Origin: Merdivicinus sp050943495
Lineage (GTDB): Bacteria; Bacillota; Clostridia; Oscillospirales; Ruminococcaceae
NCBI GenBank assembly: GCA_050943495.1
Contig: JBMNPH010000016.1
Location: 1-40,783 of the forward strand
DNA: 40,783 bases
Direction of reading: 5' to 3'
Each line of letters opens with the position of its first letter. Positions within the stretch are counted from its first letter, which is position 1. Below, piece by piece: positions 24,389 through 32,563 of this stretch. Below the pieces are notes generated by a model. The model saw only the letters and a list, made by a program, of their open reading frames with translations, searched no databases and was not told where the DNA came from. The position numbers were made by a program, and so were the translations under genes.

Positions 24389-25804
24389 ATGTCGGATACT
24401 GCTGCACAGAAAGACAATATTTTGGGTACCGCACCAATCGGAAAACTGATTCTGCGGATGTCTGTCCCTACGATTGTCGCACAATTGATTAATGCTTTGT
24501 ACAACATTGTCGACCGAATTTATATCGGTCGTCTTCCCGGCGATGAAGGAAAACTTGCTCTGGCGGGACTGGGAATTGCCTTCCCTATTATTATGGTAAT
24601 TTCCGCCTTCGCTGCCCTGATTGGAATGGGCGGTGCCCCACTTGCCGCCATCCGTATGGGAGAAGGAAACCGTCAAAAAGCTGAACAGATTCTTGGAAAC
24701 TGCATGGTTTCCCTGGTGATCCTTTCGATCGTTCTGACGGCCATTCTTTTGCCCAGCCGCGATCAGCTTTTGATCTGGTTTGGCGCTTCTTCCAGCACTC
24801 TCGGGTACGGCAGCGATTATTTGGCAATTTATTTGATTGGTACGATCTTTGTTCAGATTGCACTGGGTATGAATAATTTTATTACCGCCCAAGGCTTCTC
24901 GACAACCTCCATGCTGACCGTTCTGATCGGTGCGGTCACCAATATTGTTCTCGACCCGATCCTGATTTTTGGGTTGGATATGGGCGTACGCGGCGCTGCT
25001 TTGGCTACCATTATTGCACAGGCGGTTTCGGCAGTCTGGGTTATGATCTTTTTCTTTGGCAAAAAGAGTCATCTGCGTATTTCCAGAGAAAATCTCCGTC
25101 TTCGCAAGGCTGTGATGTTCCCGGTTCTCTCCCTCGGTGTTTCTCCGTTTATTATGCAGTCGACTGAGAGCCTCGTTCAGATCACCTTCACCTCCGGTAT
25201 GCAGAAATACGGCAATGACGACTATGTCGGCGCGATTGCATTGATTATCACCTGCATGCAGGTTGTTATGATGCCGCTTATGGGATTTTCGCAGGGCGCT
25301 CAGCCGATTGTCAGCTATAACTACGGCGCACAGAACTTTGACCGCGTCAAAAAGTGTTTCCGTTATATGCTGATCGGATGCACAAGCATCGGTGTTTTCT
25401 GCTGGCTATTTGTTATGCTCTTCCCCTCGACCCTGATCTACCTGTTCAACGATGACCCCACCTTGGTGGAAATCGGCGTTTATGGTATTCGCATCTTTAT
25501 GTTCGGTATTTTTGTAACCGGCGTCCAGAATGCCTGCCAGAGCACCTTTGTCGCATTGGGTCAGGCGAAAACTTCGATGTTTCTCGCTCTGCTGCGCAAA
25601 ATTATCCTCCTCATCCCGCTGGCGCTGATTCTGCCGGTTATCATCACCAAGACCGGTCTGCTTGGTCTTTCCGGCACTGATGGACTTTTCCTTGCGGAAC
25701 CGATTGCGGATATTTGTGCGGCTTTGACAACTTTAACCGTTTTTCTCGTCCGCAGCAAAAAGCTTCTCCGGCCAGCCGAGGAAAAATCTCTGCAGAACGC
25801 GTAA
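24389..25804 (+). CDS. MATE family multidrug efflux transporter
   Basis: This 12-helix cation-coupled exporter (471 residues) belongs to the MATE family, in the NorM/DinF-like Firmicute branch that pumps out cationic drugs and metabolites. Family features include the opening GTAPIGKLILRMSVPTIVAQ, the Asn-Asn/Asp positions of helix 1 (LYNIVDRIYIGRL) and the repeat QPIVSYNYGA in the second half. The frame extends upstream, but ATG 24389 has AAAGGAG at 24373-24379 and gives the usual family length. It has its own promoter-like element and a leader hairpin. The substrate is unknown. Confidence 0.92.
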   Translation: MSDTAAQKDNILGTAPIGKLILRMSVPTIVAQLINALYNIVDRIYIGRLPGDEGKLALAGLGIAFPIIMVISAFAALIGMGGAPLAAIRMGEGNRQKAEQILGNCMVSLVILSIVLTAILLPSRDQLLIWFGASSSTLGYGSDYLAIYLIGTIFVQIALGMNNFITAQGFSTTSMLTVLIGAVTNIVLDPILIFGLDMGVRGAALATIIAQAVSAVWVMIFFFGKKSHLRISRENLRLRKAVMFPVLSLGVSPFIMQSTESLVQITFTSGMQKYGNDDYVGAIALIITCMQVVMMPLMGFSQGAQPIVSYNYGAQNFDRVKKCFRYMLIGCTSIGVFCWLFVMLFPSTLIYLFNDDPTLVEIGVYGIRIFMFGIFVTGVQNACQSTFVALGQAKTSMFLALLRKIILLIPLALILPVIITKTGLLGLSGTDGLFLAEPIADICAALTTLTVFLVRSKKLLRPAEEKSLQNA

Positions 25805-25963
25805 TTTTCCCTTGCTTTTTTCAGGCAAAGGGTGTATCATGAAGAAAATGAGTATTTTCTGCAAAAAAGAATGATTCCTTTTTAAAAAATTCATAGATGA
25901 TTTACAGATTAGAAGGGAATACCATTCCGGTTTGTGAGATAATATAGAAAGGGAATACACAGG

Positions 25964-26677
25964 ATGCCCCGCTTTTTTACAGATCCGATTATCGGCACCG
26001 AAGCCCGGATTTCCGGGGAGGATGCCGCTCATATTACCCGCTCTCTCCGACTGCGCCCCGGCGAGGAGATTACCCTTTGCGACGGTACCGGATGGGATTA
26101 TGCGGGACGGATTTCCGCCGTTGGCGATCCGGTCGTGGTGGAGATCCTCAGCAAATCCCCCAGTATTTCGGAACCGCATGTGAAAATCACTTTATTTCAG
26201 GCACTCCCGAAAGGCGATAAAATGGAGTTTATTATCCAAAAAAGCGTGGAACTGGGTGTCACCCGAATTGTCCCGTTGCTGACTTCCCGCTGTGTGTCCC
26301 GCCCCGATGCCAAAAGTATGGCCAAAAAGCTGGAACGCTACCGCAAAATCGCCGCCGAAGCAGCCAAACAGAGTGGGCGTGGAATTTTGCCCGAAGTCTG
26401 CCCGCTGGTTACATTGGAGGAAGCTGCCCGGATGCTGCCCGAAAAATCGCTGATCTTTTATGAGGGAGGCGGACAACGTCTCTGTGAGATGGTTTCCCCT
26501 GCCGATACCGAATGGGCGGTGTTTGTCGGCAGTGAGGGAGGATTCTCCCGTGAGGAAGTCAATTTTCTAACAGAAAAAGGCGTACATGCCGCTACGCTTG
26601 GAACGCGTATCCTGCGATGCGAAACAGCCCCCATTTGTGGAATCTCGGTTCTGCTTAGTTTAACAGGCGATATTTAA
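25964..26677 (+). CDS. rsmE: 16S rRNA m3U1498 methyltransferase RsmE
   Basis: This SPOUT-type methyltransferase (237 residues) methylates N3 of U1498 in 16S rRNA. It begins MPRFFTDP, like most RsmE proteins, with an N-terminal PUA-like domain (about 1-70), then the knotted SAM-binding domain with QALPKGDKMEFIIQKSVELG, VGSEGGFS (Gly-rich SAM loop) and LGTRILRCETA near the C-terminus. An AAAGGGAAT ribosome binding site is upstream; a possible extended -10 (TGAGATAAT, 25935-25943) lies just before it. Length and motifs are standard. Confidence 0.95.
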   Translation: MPRFFTDPIIGTEARISGEDAAHITRSLRLRPGEEITLCDGTGWDYAGRISAVGDPVVVEILSKSPSISEPHVKITLFQALPKGDKMEFIIQKSVELGVTRIVPLLTSRCVSRPDAKSMAKKLERYRKIAAEAAKQSGRGILPEVCPLVTLEEAARMLPEKSLIFYEGGGQRLCEMVSPADTEWAVFVGSEGGFSREEVNFLTEKGVHAATLGTRILRCETAPICGISVLLSLTGDI

Positions 26678-26740
26678 GTGTCCTGCGGAAGTTTTTCCGT
26701 GTTGGAAACCCATTCCGTAATGATAGAAAGGATTGGTTTT

Positions 26741-27052
26741 ATGAAGAAAAATGTATGGATTGCCATTGCAGCGGGCGCTGCCGCTGTTGTAGCCGGTGCC
26801 ATTGCCGTCGCAGCTTATCTGCGCAAAAAGAGCAAGGCCCTTTCCGAACATCTGGATTATGATCCGGATGAATATTTCGAAGATGAATGCGAATGTGACG
26901 AATGCCAATGTGGCGACGATTGCGACTGCTGTAAGGCGGAAGAGGAACCGGAAGAAGAGGAAGAAACCATTCCCCTGTACCCCGATGAGACTGCTGCCGA
27001 GGAATCCGAAGCAATGCCTAAGGACGCGGATGAGGACGAAGTAAAATTCTAA
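26741..27052 (+). CDS. Small membrane protein with acidic Cys-rich tail
   Basis: I do not recognise this 103-residue protein. Residues 5-27 form one membrane helix (Ala/Val/Gly-rich) followed by a basic stop-transfer (LRKKSK), so the rest should be cytoplasmic. The tail begins EHLDYDPDEYFEDE and contains seven cysteines in 15 residues (50, 52, 55, 57, 61, 63, 64) among Asp/Glu, then a long Glu-rich stretch (65-75). This looks suited to binding a soft or divalent metal; function unknown. The ATG has a GAAAGGA site; a terminator follows directly. Confidence 0.7.
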   Translation: MKKNVWIAIAAGAAAVVAGAIAVAAYLRKKSKALSEHLDYDPDEYFEDECECDECQCGDDCDCCKAEEEPEEEEETIPLYPDETAAEESEAMPKDADEDEVKF

Positions 27053-27060
27053 ATGAAAGA

Positions 27061-27088
27061 AAAGCAGCCGTTTTGCGGCTGCTTTTTT
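27061..27088 (+). terminator. Intrinsic terminator
   Basis: GCAGCCG (27064-27070) pairs with CGGCTGC (27076-27082), extended by A-T pairs, and is followed by six Ts. Confidence 0.92.
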
Positions 27089-27150
27089 CGAATTCTGAAA
27101 ATTTTGGGGAACATGGACATTTAAATCGGAATTTTGAGGAGGTTCGTTGT

Positions 27151-27687
27151 GTGAAACGGGTCCTGATTATTGGCGGAAATGGTGCAGGTAAAACAACTTT
27201 TGCCCGCAAACTGGCTGAACAAACTAGACTGCCTCTTGTTCATCTCGATCGTCTTTACTGGCGGGACGATTGGCAGAGTGCTTCACCAGAAGAATTTAAT
27301 CATCTACTGGCTACAGAACTTTCCAAGGATGTATGGATTCTCGACGGAAATATTCTGCGGACACTTCCCCTCCGTCTGCAATTCTGCGACACTGTTTTGT
27401 ATTTTGACTTCCCCCGGCTGCTCTGCCTGTGGGGGGCGATTAAACGAATTCTATCCTATTACGGCAAAAGCCGGCCCGATATGGGCGGATTTTGTCCAGA
27501 GACATTCAATCGGTCAGAACGAGCCTTTTTAACCGGCATCTGGAGAAATCACACCGCTGTCCGCGAACGAATGCAGGAAATCCTCTCGCATGCGCCGGAT
27601 GTTCGGATTATCCGCTTTCGGAACCGTCGACAGGCACAACGTTTTTTGCGTCAGCTAAAAGAAAGGAATTGTCAGAATTCGGGTTGA
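27151..27687 (+). CDS. P-loop kinase-like protein (FlaR/topology-modulation type)
   Basis: This 178-residue nucleoside-kinase-like P-loop NTPase starts KRVLIIGGNGAGKTTFARKL, with the Walker A GGNGAGKTT, then the HLDRLYW block typical of the FlaR/'DNA topology modulation' group of adenylate-kinase-like proteins. Its true substrate in any organism is poorly defined. The GTG at 27151 is chosen because GAGGAGG lies 8 bases upstream and the P-loop then begins within ten residues. Its TGA stop lies inside the -35 box of the alaS T-box promoter. Confidence 0.82.
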   Translation: MKRVLIIGGNGAGKTTFARKLAEQTRLPLVHLDRLYWRDDWQSASPEEFNHLLATELSKDVWILDGNILRTLPLRLQFCDTVLYFDFPRLLCLWGAIKRILSYYGKSRPDMGGFCPETFNRSERAFLTGIWRNHTAVRERMQEILSHAPDVRIIRFRNRRQAQRFLRQLKERNCQNSG

Positions 27688-27712
27688 CAAACCAGCGGGG
27701 ACGCGTTATACT
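27684..27712 (+). promoter_or_regulatory. Promoter of the alaS T-box operon
   Basis: TTGACA (27684-27689) and TATACT (27707-27712) are 17 bases apart; the -35 overlaps the stop codon of the preceding gene. Confidence 0.85.
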
Positions 27713-27960
27713 GAATATATATGTGAATTTCCGAAAACAGCGCAGAAGGGTTTCACCGAACCATTCGCTTCTCCTCAGAGAGGACGTCATTTGCTGCAAG
27801 ACGCCCGGGAAGCCGGATCGGAAGCCAGCCCAGAGCTCCGCATAATCTGCGGCGGGCGTCCCCCGTTACCGGGACAGCAAGCGGCATGGGATTTCCCGTG
27901 CAATTTGGGTGGTACCACGGAGAGATCTTCGTCCCATATTCTGGGGCGGAGTTTTTTGTT
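27713..27960 (+). ncRNA. T-box leader (alanine)
   Basis: This tRNA-sensing leader controls alaS. The hallmark T-box sequence TTTGGGTGGTACCACGG (27904-27920) is followed by a terminator hairpin (27927-27957: CTTCGTCCC with GGGGCGGAG, then six Ts). Upstream, an AGAGAG bulge (27777-27782 region) and an apical GCUG sit where Stem I of T-boxes has its AG bulge and GNUG motifs. Uncharged tRNA-Ala would pair with the T-box bulge and prevent termination. A GCC at 27824-27826 followed by A is a possible specifier codon for alanine, but I could not fold Stem I to prove it. Confidence 0.9.
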
Positions 27961-28005
27961 TTTTGGCCGCCGTTTTCGGATACCGATATGAAAGGATGAT
28001 TTTAC

Positions 28006-30645
28006 GTGAAATGGACCGGCTTAAATGAGCTGCGGGAAAAATACCTTTCCTTCTTTGAGAGCAAAGGCCACACCCGTATGCCCAGCGCCAACCTCATTCC
28101 CCAGGGAGATAAGAGCCTTCTCCTCATCAACTCCGGTATGGCTCCCCTCAAAAAATACTTTTTAGGACAGGCTACTCCCCCCAATACCCGCGTGACCACC
28201 TGCCAGAAGTGCATCCGCACCCCTGACATTGAGCAGGTCGGCAAGACTGCCCGCCACGGCACCTACTTTGAGATGCTGGGCAACTTCTCCTTTGGCGATT
28301 ACTTCAAACACGAAGCAATCCGGTGGGCATGGGAATTCATTACCGAAGTATTGGAACTGCCTGTTGACCGTCTGTGGGTCACCATTTATCTGGATGACGA
28401 TGAAGCCTTTGACATCTGGACCAAGGAAATCGGCGTTTCTCCCGACCGCATTGTCCGTCTGGGCAAGGAGGACAACTTCTGGGAACACGGTTCCGGTCCC
28501 TGCGGCCCCTGTTCCGAAATCCACTTCGACCGCGGTCCTGAATACGGCTGCGGCAAACCGGACTGCAAGCCCGGCTGTGACTGCGACCGCTATATGGAAT
28601 TCTGGAACCTCGTATTCTCCCAGTTTGATTCCGACGGCAACGGCCACTATGAGCGGATGCCCAAGCCGAACATCGATACCGGTATGGGTCTGGAACGTCT
28701 GGCCTGCCTCATGCAGGGCGTCGACAACCTCTTTGAGGTCGACACAGTCCAGAATATCATGAAGAAGATTTCCGAAATCGCTCATGTCACCTACAAGCAG
28801 AACCCCCGCACCGATGTTTCCCTCCGGGTTATCACCGACCATATCCGCTCAACCACCTTTATGATCGGCGACGGCGTTTCTCCTTCCAACTCCGGACGCG
28901 GCTATGTCCTTCGCCGTCTGCTCCGCCGCGCTGCCCGTCACGGCAGACTGCTGGGCATCACCGAACCTTTCCTGTATCAGGTTGTGGATACCGTTGCACA
29001 TGAAAACCTCTCCGCTTATCCGGAACTGACCGAAAAAGCGGAATATATCAAGAAAGTCGTCAAAAACGAGGAAGAAGCTTTCCACGCTACCATCGGCAAG
29101 GGCATGGATATGCTGGCAGACCTGATTGATAAGGCTTCCACCAATGAAATCCGCTCCATTTCCGGCGAGGATGCTTTCCGTCTGTATGATACCTACGGCT
29201 TCCCCATCGATCTGACTCGCGAAATCGTGGAGGAAAAAGGCATTGAGGTCGACCTCGAAGGATTTGAGGCTTTCATGAAAGAGCAAAAAAAGCGCGCTCG
29301 TGACAATTATCTGAGCAAGGGCGGTTCCTCTTGGGTTGAGGAAGAACTGGAACTCCCCGACTGCAAGAGCGAATTTGTAGGTTATGAGACCATGTCCTGC
29401 GACGCTGAAGTCAAGGGTCTGATTATCGACGGTAAGGCGGTGGATTCTGCTTCCGAAGGTCAGGAAGTTGTTCTGGTTCTGGACAAGACCCCCTTCTACA
29501 CCGAGAGCGGCGGACAGGTTTCCGATGAGGGTACCATTTCCACTGCTGGCGGCGTGGTTCGGGTTACCCGCATGAAGAAGGCTCCTGGCGGACAGATTCT
29601 CCACATTGGCTATGTCGAGGAGGGCAACATGGAAAACGGCGCGAAAGTCACCGCTTCCGTTGACGCAGACCGCCGGAAATCCATCATGCGCAGCCATACG
29701 GCAGCTCACCTGCTGCAAGCAGCTCTCCGCGAGGTGCTGGGCGATCATGTGCATCAGGCCGGCCAGCTGGTCGATGACCATATGACCCGGTTTGACTTCA
29801 CCCACTTTGAGGCAGTCACTCCCGCGGAACTTCGCCGCATTGAGGAGATTATCAACGAAAAGATTTTGGCCTGCATTCCGGTGCAGAACTATGAATGCGG
29901 CATTGACGAAGCCCGCGCCAAAGGTGCGATGGCACTCTTCTCCGAGAAATACGGCGATGTCGTCCGGGTTGTCGAAATCCCCGGCTTCTCGATGGAACTC
30001 TGCGGCGGTACTCATGTGAAGAATACCGGCGAACTGGGTCTCTTTAAAATTATTTCTGAAAGCTCTGTTGCGGCAGGCGTCCGCCGTATTGAAGCAGTTA
30101 CCGGCACGAGCTTCCTCGGCATGGTGGACAATCTCAACAAAACCATTTTGGAGGCAGCTGCAGCCCTCAAGCTTCAGAGTGTCGGCGAACTCGTCAAACG
30201 CTGCGAAACCGTTGTGGCGGAACTCAAGGACAAAGAGCGGGAAATTGCGATGCTCAACAGCAAGCTGGCTGCCAACCGCACCGGCGAACTTCTCCAGAAT
30301 GCACAGCGCGTCAACGGCGTGGTTCTGCTGTCTGCTTTGATGATCGGCATGACTCCTGAAATGCTTCGCACCATGGGCGACCAGCTCCGTGATAAAGAAC
30401 CGTCCATCTGTGCCCTGCTCTGCGGCGGTACCGAGGAAAAACAAAACTTCTACTGCGTGGCAGGCCCCGATGCTGTGAAGGCCGGCGTTCATGCGGGTAA
30501 AATTATCAAGGAAGTCTGCGCTCTCACCGGCGGTAAGGGCGGCGGACGTCCCGATTCCGCAATGGGCGGCGTCGGCGATACCTTCAAGGTTGACGAAGCG
30601 CTCGCAATGCTGGATGACCTCGTCAAAGGCATGACCGATAAATAA
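28006..30645 (+). CDS. alaS: Alanyl-tRNA synthetase
   Basis: AlaRS charges tRNA-Ala. The 879-residue protein has the full domain set: class II catalytic core (about 1-240, with LLINSGMAPLKKYFLG, GNFSFGDYFK and GTGMGLERLA-like blocks), tRNA-recognition domain, editing domain with the HTAAH zinc motif (RSHTAAHLLQ) and CGGTHVKNTGEL, and the C-terminal oligomerisation/C-Ala region. A Cys-rich insertion typical of the family (CGKPDCKPGCDCDRY) is seen in the core. The start is a GTG at 28006, with AAAGGA 9 bases upstream; no in-frame ATG is suitably placed. It is regulated by the T-box leader. Codon use indicates high expression. Confidence 0.98.
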   Translation: MKWTGLNELREKYLSFFESKGHTRMPSANLIPQGDKSLLLINSGMAPLKKYFLGQATPPNTRVTTCQKCIRTPDIEQVGKTARHGTYFEMLGNFSFGDYFKHEAIRWAWEFITEVLELPVDRLWVTIYLDDDEAFDIWTKEIGVSPDRIVRLGKEDNFWEHGSGPCGPCSEIHFDRGPEYGCGKPDCKPGCDCDRYMEFWNLVFSQFDSDGNGHYERMPKPNIDTGMGLERLACLMQGVDNLFEVDTVQNIMKKISEIAHVTYKQNPRTDVSLRVITDHIRSTTFMIGDGVSPSNSGRGYVLRRLLRRAARHGRLLGITEPFLYQVVDTVAHENLSAYPELTEKAEYIKKVVKNEEEAFHATIGKGMDMLADLIDKASTNEIRSISGEDAFRLYDTYGFPIDLTREIVEEKGIEVDLEGFEAFMKEQKKRARDNYLSKGGSSWVEEELELPDCKSEFVGYETMSCDAEVKGLIIDGKAVDSASEGQEVVLVLDKTPFYTESGGQVSDEGTISTAGGVVRVTRMKKAPGGQILHIGYVEEGNMENGAKVTASVDADRRKSIMRSHTAAHLLQAALREVLGDHVHQAGQLVDDHMTRFDFTHFEAVTPAELRRIEEIINEKILACIPVQNYECGIDEARAKGAMALFSEKYGDVVRVVEIPGFSMELCGGTHVKNTGELGLFKIISESSVAAGVRRIEAVTGTSFLGMVDNLNKTILEAAAALKLQSVGELVKRCETVVAELKDKEREIAMLNSKLAANRTGELLQNAQRVNGVVLLSALMIGMTPEMLRTMGDQLRDKEPSICALLCGGTEEKQNFYCVAGPDAVKAGVHAGKIIKEVCALTGGKGGGRPDSAMGGVGDTFKVDEALAMLDDLVKGMTDK

Positions 30646-30723
30646 TTTTTGTGAAAGTTTGCGGGGCGTCGGATGTCTGTTCTGTACACCCCGCAAGTGA
30701 ACATTTGGAAGGAGGATTGAAAA

Positions 30724-31062
30724 ATGGATTGTCTGTTCTGCAGAATCATTGCCGGGGAAATCCCCAGCAAAAAGATTTATGAAGATGACGATGTGTATGC
30801 GTTTTACGACATTGACCCGAAAGCGCCGACTCACTTCCTCGTCATCCCCAAAAAGCACATCACCGGCCCCGATGCCATTACCGAGGAAAATTGTGCCGTT
30901 GTCGGCCATATTTACGCGGTAATTGCCAAACTCGCCAAGGAACTCGGCCTCGAACACGGTTATCGTGTCGTGTCCAACTGCGGTGAGGATGGCGGTCAAA
31001 CCGTCGGCCATCTGCACTTCCATGTGCTGGCAGGACGTTTGCTTGCATGGCCTCCCGGCTAA
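30724..31062 (+). CDS. HIT family (HinT-like) protein
   Basis: This 112-residue histidine-triad nucleotide hydrolase opens DCLFCRIIAGEIPSKKIYED and carries the triad GHLHFHVLAGR near its C-terminus. HinT-like proteins cleave AMP-amidates and can remove adenylylated intermediates left by aminoacyl-tRNA synthetases, which fits its place 79 bases after alaS, probably in the same transcript. The ATG has an AAGGAGG ribosome binding site. Cys residues near the N-terminus (Cys4, Cys7) resemble the zinc-binding variant of the family. Confidence 0.95.
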   Translation: MDCLFCRIIAGEIPSKKIYEDDDVYAFYDIDPKAPTHFLVIPKKHITGPDAITEENCAVVGHIYAVIAKLAKELGLEHGYRVVSNCGEDGGQTVGHLHFHVLAGRLLAWPPG

Positions 31063-31133
31063 GCGGCGTATCGCCTCTTATCACATAAAAATTTCCTGTA
31101 ACACTCTTTCCTCTGCATAAAGGAGGTTTCATT

Positions 31134-31673
31134 ATGGAGTATTATACCCTGAAAGTTGCCGGCCTGACCCGGCAGCTGCCCCTCTGCGCAGTCAGCGATA
31201 AGCTGGATATTGCCGCCTTTGTCATGTTTTCCGATGTGGAAATGACAGTGGCCTGCGCGAAGGAACTCGCGAAAAAAATTCCGGCCTGTGATGTCATTAT
31301 CACCGCCGAAACCAAGGGCATCCCGCTGGCATACGAAATGTCCCGCCAGACCGGCATCCCCTACATCGTTGCGCGTAAGAGTGTCAAAGTCTATACCCGC
31401 AACCCCATCGAAGTCACCGTCAACTCCATCACGACCCAGCATACCCAGAAGCTTTACCTCGGGCAGGATGAAGTCGATATGATGAAGGGCAAGCGGATTG
31501 TCGTAGTCGATGACGTCATCAGTACCGGCGAATCCCTGCTTGCGCTGGATGAGCTGGTCAAAAAGGCGGGAGGCCAGATTGTCGGACAGGCAGCTGTCCT
31601 CGCAGAAGGCGATGCCGCTGACCGCAAGGATATCATTTTCCTCGAAAAACTGCCCCTTTTCCCGCACGATTAA
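31134..31673 (+). CDS. Type I phosphoribosyltransferase (APRT/XPRT-like)
   Basis: This 179-residue PRTase has the PRPP-binding motif VVVDDVISTGESLLAL near residues 122-137 and the preceding TAETKGIPLAYEMSRQTG and VARKS blocks found in adenine/xanthine phosphoribosyltransferases and their regulators. It probably salvages a purine base. Its sequence is not a close match to standard APRT in the hood region, so base specificity is uncertain; a regulatory PurR-like role is less likely without a DNA-binding domain. AAAGGAGG precedes the ATG; the operon with alaS and the HIT gene ends at a terminator just downstream. Confidence 0.85.
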   Translation: MEYYTLKVAGLTRQLPLCAVSDKLDIAAFVMFSDVEMTVACAKELAKKIPACDVIITAETKGIPLAYEMSRQTGIPYIVARKSVKVYTRNPIEVTVNSITTQHTQKLYLGQDEVDMMKGKRIVVVDDVISTGESLLALDELVKKAGGQIVGQAAVLAEGDAADRKDIIFLEKLPLFPHD

Positions 31674-31681
31674 CCAAAATG

Positions 31682-31713
31682 TCCCGGATACCGCGAAGGT
31701 ACCCGGGATTTTT
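31682..31713 (+). terminator. Intrinsic terminator of the alaS operon
   Basis: TCCCGG-A-TACC (31682-31692) pairs with GGTA-C-CCGGGA (31698-31708) with one internal mismatch, followed by five Ts. Confidence 0.9.
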
Positions 31714-32003
31714 CATGGTAAAAAATAAAAGCTTTACGCGCTTTTTTGTTTATGGAGATTTCGCTCACTGAGGTGAGCGACCGCCGTGAATTTATTCACG
31801 GAATGGACACCCACCACCTTCTAAAAAAGGTGGACCAAAATTTTAATTCTTTGGGAACGAAATTCATCCTTTGTTTGTCTGAGCAAAATCAAACGCCCCG
31901 GATTTTACAGCAGGTTCCGAGGCGCTGAGTTCCTAAAAATGAAATTTTTCGTAAATATGGAAAATCACTTGCAAAATTGCACGGAATCGTTTATAATAAA
32001 ATT
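31714..32003. other. Non-coding spacer with a row of short hairpins
   Basis: No gene is supported. Three adjacent hairpins are present: TCGCTCAC/GTGAGCGA (31761-31780), CCGTGAA/TTCACGG (31784-31801) and CCACCTT/AAGGTGG (31814-31833). A fourth (31894-31924) precedes the first RNA cassette; read on the minus strand it resembles a terminator. The -35 of the first cassette begins at 31969. Confidence 0.6.
31969..31997 (+). promoter_or_regulatory. Promoter of ncRNA copy 1
   Basis: TTGCAA (31969-31974) and TATAAT (31992-31997) are 17 bases apart; the same promoter recurs exactly 560 bases downstream. Confidence 0.85.
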
Positions 32004-32368
32004 CGTAGGCGGACCTCCTTACTTTGCCGCCTGCAAATGGAAATGGCAAATACGGTGTCCGAAAGGATGGATGAGATCCCTCAGGACTACATAAGGTGAC
32101 CCACGCACCATATGCAACAGCAAGCTGCACCGCCTTTTCATTGTACAACATTTTCAAATGTTTGGCAAGAGGCAAAACGTGTGGTTGCAAACCGAGTCGA
32201 AAGATTGCGGCGGCGTATGGAGCGATCCTTGCGCCGTCGTTTGCTATTTCCGGTCGGCGCGGGGGAGCCGGACATAGATTTCCACCCTTTCCCCAGGGCG
32301 AAGGCTCCCTTCACCCGGCGCTTACCGGAATAACTGAACGCCCTTCATCTTTGAATGAGGGGCGTTTT
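32004..32368 (+). ncRNA. Unrecognised structured RNA, copy 1
   Basis: This is a free-standing transcription unit of about 365 nt, from a TTGCAA-17-TATAAT promoter to a terminator hairpin, with no supported reading frame. By-eye helices: 5' hairpin GTAGGCGG/CCGCCTGC (32005-32012 with 32027-32034) with loop ACCTCCTTACTTTG; TCC-GAAA-GGA near 32058; AACATTT/AAATGTT (about 32147-32163); AGTC-GAAA-GATT near 32196; a 13-bp arm CGGCGGCGTATGG/CCTTGCGCCGTCG (32208-32220 with 32227-32239); and GGG-C-GAAGG/CCTTC-A-CCC (32296-32316). It is nearly identical in long blocks to copy 2. It is not RNase P RNA, SRP RNA, tmRNA or 6S RNA as far as motifs can tell. Function unknown. Confidence 0.75.
32337..32368 (+). 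terminator. Terminator of ncRNA copy 1
   Basis: AACGCCCTTCAT (32337-32348) pairs with ATGAGGGGCGTT (32355-32366), including one G-T pair, followed by TTCC; the T-tract is short. Confidence 0.75.
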
Positions 32369-32453
32369 CCGTTCGAAAGTAAGAATATCCTCGGCTTCCT
32401 TTCCAAAACAAAAAGTGCGTGATGAAATTCCTTTTTACGCCGGCAAAACCAAA

Positions 32454-32484
32454 CGCCCCAAATCCTGCATGAGGATCCGGGGCG
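32454..32484 (-). other. Hairpin before ncRNA copy 2
   Basis: CGCCCC (32454-32459) pairs with GGGGCG (32479-32484) and ATCCT with AGGAT inside it. On the minus strand it is followed by TTTGGTTTT, so it may stop antisense transcription. A related hairpin precedes copy 1 at 31894-31924, so it belongs to the duplicated unit. Confidence 0.55.
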
Positions 32485-32528
32485 CTATGTTCGCAGCAAT
32501 CAAATTTTGCGTAAAATTGGAAAATCAC

Positions 32529-32557
32529 TTGCAAAATTTCGCGGAATCGTTTATAAT
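32529..32557 (+). promoter_or_regulatory. Promoter of ncRNA copy 2
   Basis: TTGCAA (32529-32534) and TATAAT (32552-32557) are 17 bases apart, as in copy 1, and most of the flanking sequence is shared. Confidence 0.85.
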
Positions 32558-32563
32558 AAAACA

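Noticed and set aside
25805..25960. Possible terminator after the MATE gene (CCCTTGC with GGCAAAGGG)
   Set aside because: The stem is short with a bulge and has no T-run after it.
28849..31023. A 724-codon open frame antisense to alaS
   Set aside because: It is a mirror of the strongly biased alaS codons on the other strand; alaS and the HIT gene are certain.
31746..31928. A 60-codon frame in the hairpin-rich spacer
   Set aside because: It crosses three perfect hairpins, has no ribosome binding site and no recognisable product.
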